From assembly GCA_019096065.1 (NCBI GenBank), contig JAGUCH010000001.1, positions 14,198,001 through 14,262,000 on the forward strand: a stretch of DNA of 64,000 nt. Direction: 5' to 3'. The stretch is from Paracyclopina nana. Lineage: Eukaryota > Arthropoda > Copepoda > Cyclopoida > Cyclopettidae. The notes under the pieces are model-generated. The model ran no database searches. It saw only the letters and a list, made by a program, of their open reading frames with translations, and was not told where the DNA came from. A program made the translations under genes and the position numbers. This document shows, one piece after another, positions 1 through 10,100 of the stretch; position 1 is the stretch's first letter, and each line of letters begins with the position of its first letter.

Positions 1-114
1 AATTCGAGAGTTTGAAAAGGAAAAGGATAGTGTTGTCTTTGGACGCGACCCTAAAAGGCAAAGCATGTTTTTGGAGCTCCTCCTCGCAAAGATTTCTGAA
101 GAGCTGCACACTGA
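1..114 (+). CDS. Partial coding-like exon at left edge, unidentified
   Basis: Read from base 2, the first 113 bases are open and charged, and end in ACT-GAG followed by a gtaaaa donor. The visible part includes FGRDPKRQSMFLELLLAK. The Phe-Leu-x-Leu-Leu-Leu block after basic residues recalls the linker before helix I in CYP4-type cytochrome P450s. However, I found no helix I, ExxR or heme-binding exon downstream in the window, so that assignment is only a guess. The frame also stays open past the donor, to a stop near 211. It could be the end of a gene that lies mainly to the left, a pseudogene fragment, or chance. Confidence 0.3.
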
Positions 115-2423
115 GGTAAAAAACTGGGCAAAAAGTAGGGGCCATCACCTTCTCCAACTATGTGGCAGGGTGCGAGCAAAAGTGCTGATAATTGGACATT
201 ATTTCATTTGATGTTCTGCCCTGAGTGCGACATTAAAGATCTCAGAACATCAAACAGCTGATGAGGTCCATTTGCGTTATATGACTAAGGAGAAGACTTT
301 TGGGCCAAAAGTTTTGGCATCATCATCAAAAATTTTCCAAACTACTTCCATTAGTGGTAAAAGCAGGCACACCCAAGCCTATTTCGGATTCATATGCACT
401 TTGCTACTTATACTTTATGCTGCTTGCCCTTTGTTTTCTCAACTATTTGAAAACTTGAAGTTGCCAGCAAGAATTCAACCTCAGCTCGCAAGAATCTGCT
501 AAGCGCAGATACACATATACTTTTTTCGAAGCTGAGAAATAGTTTGGGTAACTTACGAGTTTCATGTTGGTGGTGAGTGTGAGCTATTGGAGTGCCAAAA
601 GGGAACTGAGACGAAGTGTGCGTTGTCGCTGCTTCTAATATGGGGGCAAAGTCTCGCGGGTCAATCGGGCTTCAACGCCCCGCGAGACGAGTCTGCAGTA
701 ATGTAGCAACACGTACCATACGCCCTCTAGCTTCTCCGTTCCCGCGCCGTATTATTATGGGGACCATTTTAATCCCCCTTTTCTTCCTCACACACAAAAG
801 AACAACAATATGAACCTTACAATACGTGTCATGCATGATTTTGGTAAAATCAGGGCTTTATATGCCACATTTCTGATTCCTGGCAACTAGATATTTCAAG
901 ATCTCGCATTCATGTGCGTTGAGTTTTTTCTGGCAATAACCAACTTGCCAAGGTAAGCTAATTTTTTGCTAATCAGCATTTTCGCAAGCTTAGCAAAGGC
1001 TTGCCGTGGCAAGAGATCTGCTAGGTCTCCTTTCACTAGCCACAAACTATTAATAGTAGGTTATATTACTGAGAAAAGTCAGCATTTGCCAGGCGGAATT
1101 CATCCTCGAGGGATGCATGAAGATTCCGATAGAAATTATATTTTATGAACACTTTTTGTCACCGCCAGAGTCTGAGGAAAATTGGCGTGATTTGCACGCA
1201 AAATTGCCGCGATGAAGGTGGACTGAATTTTGCCCAATAATGACAGGAGGATATGATTCTCTATGGCTCTCAAAAGTCCTATTTCAGCTTGATGATGGTC
1301 AAGGATGATGGCACAGACTTTTTTAGCCACCTACTGCATAAACTCATATAGCCTTTTAAAGAGGGGCTATTCAGTAATGGAGCATTTTGCAACTTATGTC
1401 TAGACACTCTGCAGGTTGTAAGTACTGAAATGGGTTCTGGGTCAACAAAGCAAAGTTGGGCCACACTTTCTGGCTTCTTCCTTGATTGGCCGAATTCATT
1501 AATAAGCTACTTCAAAGAAGGAATTTTGCAGCGTGTGTATGATCACACGGCATCCCAAATTGTTTCGTGCGGCATCATTTTGAGCTCGCCATTTACTGTG
1601 TGGTCAGGCATCAATCAATCTAATTTTACGAGCAAGTTTGGAATCGACGAAAAGGAATTTAAAAGGATATGGTGGTGGCTTGTTGTTCAACCACAAATCA
1701 GCCCTGAGCAACTGGCCTCATATTGATCTCTGTAAGGCCGCTCTTTTTTAAATGCTCTTTGGAACTTGCAGGCCTTTTGAGTGGGCTTGAAAAATATCGG
1801 TGGCTCAAAACATCAGCAAAGAAGTGCATTTTTCGCAATATCAAACGTATTGCTTCTGCATTCTTCGCCTGGTCAAATTTTTCAATTTAACTGAATTTGG
1901 GCATGCATTTTTGCTTTAGTAGCTGGTGTGCTACAACTGCCTATTGTGACGTATTTTTTTCCATCCACGTCGAAAAATACAATAGTGGCTACCACATTCT
2001 TCATAAATGCCTACTTTAGAGGGTGCATTTATGCTGCACAGTCAATTTCAATATCAAAGTGCAGTGATTAATCACGTTGAAAATTATTGTAAGAAACACA
2101 CATGTATTGAAAATGCATCAAATGGTAATTTATTGTGGCAGCATCATAAAAAATCATCTTCGAATAAAAGTGATATTGGTAAAATAAGAGCTAGGGTTCT
2201 CCTTTTCCTCTGTGAAATCTTGCTGAAGTGATCTCGAATCTTGGATGACCCTCTAAAAGTTTCATCAGCTTCAGGCCTGGAAAAAAGGTCATGTCAAAGC
2301 AACAAGTGGCAAGATATGGTAAAATCATAGTTAAACTGAAGAAGAAATCCCAGAAAATGAAAAGGCCACATTCTATTTCGCAAAACCCATTAAACTTACA
2401 ATTTTCTGTGAATGAGGAGCCTA
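115..2423. other. Intergenic region, no gene recognised
   Basis: No conserved coding exon was recognised. A perfect 10-bp inverted repeat lies at 651-688. A minus-strand AATAAA (plus-strand tttatt at 2129-2134) could end the cuticle-protein transcript. The open frame at 1430-1726 shows no family features. Confidence 0.5.
651..688. repeat. GC-rich perfect hairpin
   Basis: GTCTCGCGGG at 651-660 pairs perfectly with CCCGCGAGAC at 679-688 across an 18-base loop, in otherwise AT-rich sequence. No gene or transposon boundary explains it. Confidence 0.6.
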
Positions 2424-2990
2424 TTATTTCTCAGCCCTAAAGCCTCTGAAAGTTTCTGGGCTGGATATTGCATCATTGGCCTCTGCAAATCGCACTTGAG
2501 CCTCGACGGCCTCGGCCTAGAAAAGGAGGATGGGGTCAAGTCGACAACAAGTGGCAGCAGCAACAGCGAGATATGGGTGTAAGGATCGAGTGACAATAGC
2601 TTTCTACTCTAGTTTTAAAGTTACGTGATCAGGTGATAGCGATGGCAAGTGTGGAGCTGAGGCCCTAAAGCCATTTTCATCGGCCTCCCAATTGACTGTG
2701 TAGGTGAGGCCGTCGTCTCCAAGGAATTCATAGAAACCTCGCATGACGATGACCTCGACGTCCCCTATTGATTTGGACTCTCCATTTGCCTCCTGCTTGA
2801 TTCCATTATCAGCCTATCGGGGAAGAACAAAGAATGCACTGTAAAATACATTGGTACGCATCTGGATACAGTACGCTACCTCAAACGAGTAGAAAAAGTC
2901 TCCTGATGGCTTTCTGTCGTTTGCACTTCTCAAAATCGAGGCTGCTTGCGGCTTTGCCTCCGATGTCATTATGGCCACGATGGTAAGAGG
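2424..2990 (-). CDS. RR-1 type cuticular protein (chitin-binding Rebers-Riddiford)
   Basis: A structural protein of the arthropod exoskeleton; the Rebers-Riddiford consensus binds chitin. Three coding exons are clear, all phase 0: 2880-2990, 2625-2813 and 2424-2516. The junctions are GAG|gtagcg, then CAC|gtaact, with acceptors gatag and ttctag. The protein reads FFYSFEADNGIKQEANGE, then YEFLGDDGLTYTVNW and ADENGFRASAPHLP, the classic RR-1 pattern. The last exon gives an Ala/Glu-rich amphipathic tail of the kind that often follows HLP. If the last donor is not used, the frame runs on to a TAG at 2604. Exon 2 begins with PLTIVAIM, which looks like the core of a signal peptide. The start codon should therefore lie in a tiny upstream exon that I could not fix; ATG at 3094 with a donor at 3076 fits in phase but sits upstream of the likely transcription start. 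About 130 residues are visible. Confidence 0.86.
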
Positions 2991-3076
2991 CTGAAATGGG
3001 TTCTGTCAATAGGGATGAAGATAGGTCGCGGAATAGACACACGAAATGAGGCCTGACAAGTGATTTTCTTGTTTAC

Positions 3077-3113
3077 GAAGTGAGTGTAGCGCATCAAAAA
3101 AGATGGATTTATA
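3077..3113 (-). promoter_or_regulatory. Core promoter of the cuticle gene (TATA and initiator)
   Basis: On the minus strand TATAAAT lies at 3113-3107. A TCACTT initiator-like site has its A at 3081, 32 bases downstream, which is the canonical spacing. It sits about 90 bases upstream of the first clear coding exon. Confidence 0.5.
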
Positions 3114-4456
3114 ATGCACCCTTTCAGAATCTAGGTCACTACTGCATAATGAAATTGCTGATTATTACTTCTTGTCAAGTTAGTTCCAAAAGTGGACAAA
3201 AAGTGTCAAGAAGTGCCATGCTGCGACTCTTCTGATTTTAGACTTATCTGCGACCAGATGCTGGCTACCCTTGCTTCGAGTGTGTGAAAGTGCCACAATT
3301 CCGCCAATAATGGTCATAACTTTTTTCTCCAGCTTTTGATTTATTCTGATAATGAGCAAAAAGTTGGGCACTCGCAAAAACATCTGCTGCTGTAAAGGAG
3401 CTGAGAATAAAATGGCGCTTAGGACGAGAATAGGCGCGCGCTCAGTGAAAGACGTGCAAAAGTCAAAATTCAGCTAACATTCTCAAGTTTTAATTGCTCG
3501 CAAGCTAATGGAATACATTAGGTATTTGGCCTTCCGATGAAGTTGGCATAACCTCAACATCTGGTGCTTGCTGCAAAGTCTCTCTCCATATTATATTTAG
3601 GTTAAAATTGCGACCCAACACGAAATTCAGATAAAACTTTTTTCTAGCTCGCAGCAACTGATGGATCGATTCTTCCCATTTTCAGAGATTGACCAATAAA
3701 TCTCTGGCCGGAAAAGTAATTTAGAATTTTTGCAGAGGATGAGTCAAAAGTGAATCAAGGTGGCTTCATGAAGTTCCAAGGTGAATTCTTTTTAGTGTAT
3801 AAACTTTATGCTCGTAGAAAAAACTTACCCAAAAGAGTTTGATTAAGGACATGCTTGAGCTGACAAAATGGTAAAGCAACTAAAAGGACCAGTCAATTGG
3901 CAGGTTGCCTAAATAGTGCTGCTTGCTTCTTTCGGCCTTCCAAAGCCAGGTTAAATTGCAATTTGTTCAGTGTGCCATTCAAGCTTTTGTAGGATTTTCA
4001 AACACTCCAAAGTGTGAAAAGAATGGTGGTAGGCCCAAGGATCTGCATCCAATCAACCAACTCTTGAGGCTACGGTTTGTTTGTTTGGCGCTCTGAAGAT
4101 GGCGACACTGTAGCTACTGCCAAAATCATTGTTTCTAATGAGGAAATGTAAATCCAGGGATTATTTCGAATCACCCCGATGGCCTTGGTTTTGTTTGAGT
4201 TTTCCTGAAATTCTTCTGTAAAAGAAAATATTTGCTCTTAGGTATACAAGCTCGGACACAAAAAAAAATCATTAGGACTATTTCGCTCGTTATGTGCGCG
4301 GCGGAGCAATTTTTCAAGGGCCTCAATTAAACGGCATCGATTCCCGGAACTAGGATCACTTGTTCAAACATTTCCTTTTGTTTACATTCACGAGAATCCG
4401 CGCGACGAAATGAAACAGTAAAATTCGTCTCGCATTTCACGCTGATTTAAGAGAAG
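3114..4456. other. Intergenic region
   Basis: This lies between the divergent cuticle gene and the plus-strand secreted-protein gene. I see no conserved exon or repeat. Confidence 0.45.
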
Positions 4457-5679
4457 ATGTTTAGACTTCTGATAGCATTCTTCTTGGCGATTCAACCTGG
4501 CCATTTCCTGGAGAATCGTTGCGGATCAGAGGCCAGCCTCGAAAAGGCTGCCACCGATGTGGAAAGTAGTGGTGGCCTCAGGAGAAGATCCAGGTTAACC
4601 CGGCAGGTTTTGGACCACGAAGCCGACGAAGAAGAGGAGGAAGACGTCGACTATCCCGACCATAGCTCCAGCCAATCTAATTTGAGTAAGCAAACAAATC
4701 TGTACTCGATATATATTTATACTACAGGCCAGGATCATCTCTCTTGCTATTTATCGCGTCATTTCAATGCTGTCTTCCTTCTGCTGTAGTCATAGATATA
4801 TTAGCTTGTGCATTGAGCCACGATGATACCTAGATGCTGGTATTTTTCCCCAGTTTGCCCAGCTTTCAGATTGACCCCTTTTCAGACAGTTTGGATTATT
4901 GGGGGGCAATCCGAAATACTGAGACACAAATATTTGGCCGGCAAAAGTCTGCGCAGCTGGAACGAATGAGAAGCCTCAGCCGAGATCCAGTCAAACTGGT
5001 ATGTTTTTTAATCTCTTGTTTGTTTGCCTAAGCAAAAGACATGGTTCTACTGTTTAAATAACTTGATAGATGAACCTCTATCAGAGAAAAGAGCAGAAAA
5101 GAGTTTTATTGGAACTTTTCCAATTTGGAAATACTTGAAGGGCAACAAGGGAATTAGAAGTGGTCAAAGACAAACTTTTCAGTGCACTTTTCACTGATTC
5201 GATGAATTCGTAATTCAGTGCATGCCACGGCCGAACCCAATCTTCAGTTATTGCTTTAAAGTGGCCTTTTGTTCAAAACTTGCCTCAACTTCCCTCATAC
5301 ATCAAGCCGTGCGTAATTTCCTTATTCATAGAAAAGCTAAAAATGAAAGTTGCGCGAAGTTGTCACCAGGCGTCACTAGTGACATATCCCCAAGTTTGCC
5401 CAATAAGTTCGAGAAGGATGCTCTGACATTTTGACAGGATTTGCTTTAGGCCATTTCTTATTTGTATAATTAAAGGACTCCATCATTGGAGTGTTTGAAG
5501 CGCTCAGCGCACGACCGAAAATGCAAAGGCTCATAGCAAGTGTCCTCAAATCGACGTTTATCGACATTTTGACCTCCAATGCGACAGCTTCGCCTGTTGT
5601 TAATGATGTTGACCCTGAGGACATGCCAAGTGAAGAAGAAGAAGGCCTAGGTGAAGAGGAAATCCTCGGGAAAGAGTGA
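4457..5679 (+). CDS. Acidic, probably secreted protein; first junction unresolved
   Basis: Family not recognised. Exon 1 (4457-4685) starts at ATG with a plausible signal peptide, MFRLLIAFFLAIQPGHF. It continues with a basic stretch (RRRSRLTR) and an acidic one (EADEEEEEDVDYPD), then a good donor, A|gtaagc. Exon 2 (4870-4998) follows a pyrimidine-rich cag and ends CTG|gtatgt. Exon 3 (5476-5679) joins it in phase 0 and ends in a second acidic tail. Exon 1 ends in phase 1, whereas exon 2 is open only in the frame that starts in phase 0 or 2, so the two do not join clean.

Possible explanations are a weak alternative donor near 4699 (phase 2, with an acceptor at 4853 or 4862), a micro-exon, a frameshift, or an independent start at ATG 4834. 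Basic sites and acidic spacers suggest a processed peptide precursor, but this is inference. Confidence 0.5.
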
Positions 5680-5685
5680 TTTGAT

Positions 5686-5691
5686 AATAAA
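5686..5691 (+). promoter_or_regulatory. Polyadenylation signal AATAAA
   Basis: An exact AATAAA seven bases after the stop at 5679 closes the acidic-protein gene. Confidence 0.55.
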
Positions 5692-7186
5692 AGTTTCCTG
5701 ATTGTAGTTGAAGTGTGTCCAATCACTGTATTCTCCCCTTTCCAAAGAAACCTCTCGTCTTTTGTCACATTGAATTTATTTACCAAACTGTTGCCTCGTA
5801 TGTACACATTCTCGAATCAGATGGAGTCTAAACACAGTTGTTATACACATGGTTATATTGTATATACATCGCAAGTAGTGTACCAATTGAAAAGCAGCTT
5901 TCAAGGCAAATTGTGCCCCTAATTTTCATCCAGGCCTGACAACATGGAGACGTGGTTGATTCTTTTTAAATTAGTGTATATAGTATTACTCCAAACATAC
6001 ATTGAATGTGCTACTCACTAGAAAGATAATTAGAGAGATGGTTGCGTTTGAATTTTCGCGCGCTATTTTCTCTTCCTTTGCAGTTGCCTACATGTTAATC
6101 TAAAGGGAGGAGGGCTGTGTCTCTTCCGCAATGATGGAAGCCATAATTTCAGTTGTTGGATTATTACATTTAGCCCTAATGTGATATGCACACTTCTCCT
6201 CTAACAGAGTAGTTATAGGTGAAATCGTACAAAAGCAGGCATTCTGTACAGTATTTCCGAATCAATCCTACTAATTATCAAGCACCCTGGTGTGCACGCG
6301 CGCGCGGTGGGATTTGTTGCTGGGATCAAAATACAACTACATAGTAGGCAAGTGTAGAATAGTATCAGGGAGGAGAGATCGAATTAAGCCCCAAAAACAT
6401 GCACACTTTCGGATATGTGAGACTCCCTAATGATTTGAAACGAAAATTGCAGCTATAGTACATATGTCTCGGTCCCAAACTGAATACATTGAAATAAGCA
6501 CACTTTGGATTCATGTACTGTAGCAGTTGTTGATGTTCGTTATAAAGGGCTCGCATATTGGCAGCAATTCACAATTACAATTTTGTTTGCACGTACAAAG
6601 CTCATGCTCACAATCATATTCATCATCTTCTTCGAGTACATTATTTCTTAAGAGTATTTTTTGTAGCATGTATCCATTCAATAAGCCAGTACTATATAAT
6701 ATGTCAGCATGGTGGGAGGAGCTAGAGCAGTGACTCAAAATAGTTGTATCAGTGTTGCAGCATACCCCATAGCATAGCACACACTCATTCTTAAAAGAAA
6801 ACTTGAATGCATGAAAAGGTCACATCATTTCTCTGATTTGTATCCTTGTATCGGATCCATTTCTACTTTAGTTAGTTGTAGGTTCATGCACAAGAGCTAT
6901 AGTTTACTTTGAGGGGGGATGAGAAACAATAATAAGGTTGGTAAAGGTGTGTTTTCCAGTTGTGAAAGCATTTTGACTTAGGCAAGTGGACCCGTTTCCC
7001 CATCGCAATGTGATATTTCGCGCCAATACAGCAGCTGTGGTACAACCAGCAAATCAGGTGTAAATGTGGGGTCGAATTAGGGCCCAGCCAATCCAGTGCA
7101 GTCATCAGGGAATGGAGAAAAGGACCCACTTCTTATTTTTTGAGGGACTGGAAACTAAACATCGGATCTGGTTGACGAACTTAAAT
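5692..7186. other. Intergenic region and probable Kv 3' untranslated sequence
   Basis: No coding exon was recognised. It contains a short alternating CG run near 6297-6307. The sequence next to 7187 must hold the 3' untranslated end of the potassium-channel gene, but no clear AATAAA was seen close by. Confidence 0.4.
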
Positions 7187-10100
7187 TCATTGTACTCCAT
7201 TGAGCTCTATATGAGCAGAATCCTTGTTGGAATTTTGTCCTCGGATGAACCTCTCGCGCCTCTTGATGGCCACCTCGCTTCGCCACAACCTCGTCTTGTA
7301 GAAGTTGCTGAAGCTGTTCACCACAATGGGAACGGGCAGGGTGATGGTGAACACCCCAAACAGGGCCGTGATCCCGCCAATCAATTTGCCAAATCCAGAC
7401 ATCGGAGTGGTTGTGCCTGCATAAAGCAACAATACCAGTCACCAAACGAGAGCAACTATTTTTAGGGCGCAAGAAACTCGCATGCGAAAAGTTTACTCGC
7501 AAATGCCATAGGATTACTGGTAGGACCTTTAGCCCTTTCGTACATCTTTTCAACTTGGACTTTTTACCAGAATAAAAGAAGCGCAAATTCAAAGTAAAGA
7601 AGGAGATGAAGAAAGACGGCAAATTCGGCTCGGGCCATCGAATCGAGCCGTTTCGCAAAGTGTAAACAAAACAAGACTGACCGTAGCCCACAGTGGTGAT
7701 GGTGAGGAGTCCCCACCAGAAGGAGTCGATGAAGCTCCAATCTTGCTCATCTTTCTCAGCAAAGTAGACCAAGCTGGAGAAGGTCAACACGGACACCCCG
7801 ACGAGCATGATGAGCAAGCCCAGCTCCTTGTGAGCTTGTTTCAACGTGGCGAAAAGCGACTGGAGGCCGGCAAAGTGGCGCACCAGCTTGAACACCCTGA
7901 GGATACGGGTGACCCTGACCAACCTGACAACCTGCAATTAATGAATTCATGAGTTATATTTTGTATTTGTAAATTGCTGATGTACCTTTCCAGCCTTGCC
8001 AATGATGTGGAACTCGGAGAGGTGGTCGAGCACGAAGGAGAAAAGGTAGGGGAGGATGGCCAAGAGGTCGACCACGTTGAGAGGCTGGATGAAGAAGGAC
8101 AACTTGCGAGGGGCGCAGCTGAACCGAATGACGTACTCGATGGTGAAGTAGACGGCGGTGAAGGCGTCGATCCACACGATGGCCTCGATCAGGATGTCCA
8201 TCGACCCCGAATGGGACTCGAGGTCGGGCGAGGCCGTCGACCCGTTAGACTCTTTTGGGGTACTCGCTGTGGCAAAGTCTTCATCACCAGCTTTGATATC
8301 AGGATGGGTACTAAAATTGGGCATGTGGTTAGTTCAAGGCCACCGAGGCTGCACAGTGGACTTGACATGCGGCCTCTCTGCCTTCATCATCATATGCAGG
8401 GAGAAATGACGGCACGTCCACTGTGCATGCGTCGGTCATTGTCTTATCATCACATGCATGAGTATAGGAACGGTGACAACGATGTAAAATAGATAGTACG
8501 GCAAATATCATACAAGTTTGTACGTAGTATACAAGAAAATGCTTCTCGAGTGTGTCTCAAAAAGAGTCCAATTTTCATCACAGCAGTACTACTGGAATAA
8601 TAGTTATATCATGGTAATTTGGTCGCAAGAGTCGTGTATATACCACTATAGTATATGATACATAGATTGAGAGACTACGAAGAAGATCGGTATTATTTTT
8701 TTTTTGCTGGGATCTGTTGCACTTTTCCCTGTTTCTAGTATTTGTAAGCCAAAACTACAGCTTCGCATGTGGGGTGTCTTTTCATCAGCTTGTTGTGTGC
8801 TTTATTTTCTAATGCACTTTCGAGTAGCATGCAGTTTATTAGGCCTCAAATGTCCGATGCTTTCTATGCCATATGGCTTAGAAACGCACTGTGTGTGTAT
8901 TATAATGAGGTCTTGCGATACATGTTTCGTGTATTGAATGGTTATAGCAAGTATCAGACATTTGGAGCTACATGCCAAGCCTCATTACTGTAGCAGCAAG
9001 TAGTGTAGCATGGTTGAATCGCTTAAAAAAGGCACAAAGAGTCTATGCACTTTCGGTTGAATTCTTTCTTCCGATCCTTTGTTGTAGCATAAAATGAAAT
9101 ACCACTTAGCCATAAAGAGAGTTCGTTCTTCGTTGCTCATGCATTTTGCCGCAATTTCAGTTGTTCTACGGAGCGCCTGTATACAGTGGCTTTGCCTTTT
9201 AAAAAGCCATATCTAAGCAATGGTACAGAAGCAATTGTTCTCGAAGAACAACAGCAATTGTGGTAGTATCTCGAGGTTGCAATTGCTGCGAAAGCCTCAT
9301 TTATGACTGCCTAAATTTAGTTTGCAATTTTTTTGAATTTGCCGCGCTTCCTGCACCGACCCTTGTTGTTGCTTAGTACGTCTGTGGTGTTCTCTTTGGG
9401 ACACACACAAGCAGCAAAATTAATTTTTCGACATTTTATCCAAGTCATAAATATAGAGAAAGTTACAAGAATGAACTCAAGTTGTTAGAAACGATTGATG
9501 CTGTTTGTGTTTCACCTCCCTGATGATGATTGTTATAAATTAGAAATATATAAAGAGAGAGTGATTTTTGAGCAAAGCTAGCAAGATTTAGTATACAGTT
9601 TATGCCAAATTTAAACACATACGGGTAGTTTTACCGACAGTTTAGGGTTGTTATTTAGAGCAAACACGACTATTTTATAGAGTTACAAAGCCAACTTTGC
9701 AACTTTTCAATTTTGTCCTTTTTAAAGCAGTATGCAAAGTGGGTGGTAGTAGTGTGAGCTTACACAAACAGTGATGTGGGTAACGTTTTGGCACATTTTT
9801 AGTTTATATATACAGTACTTCAAATGCTGACAATTTAGCACTTCTAGTTGGGTAAAATAAGGTGGTATTATGTCATAACGTCATTAGTTGAGAGCAGATT
9901 ATTTCCTATCAAGCATGACAACAACAACTTTTGTTTAAATGGCAAAAAACAGCAACAACAACACTGCTTTTTCCGGCCAAATCTCGTGCATTTCCGGCAG
10001 CAGCTGCCTACTTGTTTCACAATCTTGTCAAAAGGCTACTATGTATTAGCTCATTGAGAAGAGCTGCTAGTAATTTCGTATTAGCTTGACTCCCCTGGGG

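Noticed and set aside
1..114. Assignment of the left-edge exon as a cytochrome P450
   Set aside because: The resemblance to the CYP4 linker is weak and none of the conserved downstream P450 motifs appear in the following sequence.
7974..8492. 172-codon plus-strand frame opposite the Kv S2-S3 exon
   Set aside because: Antisense to a confirmed exon, acidic and low complexity; no independent evidence.
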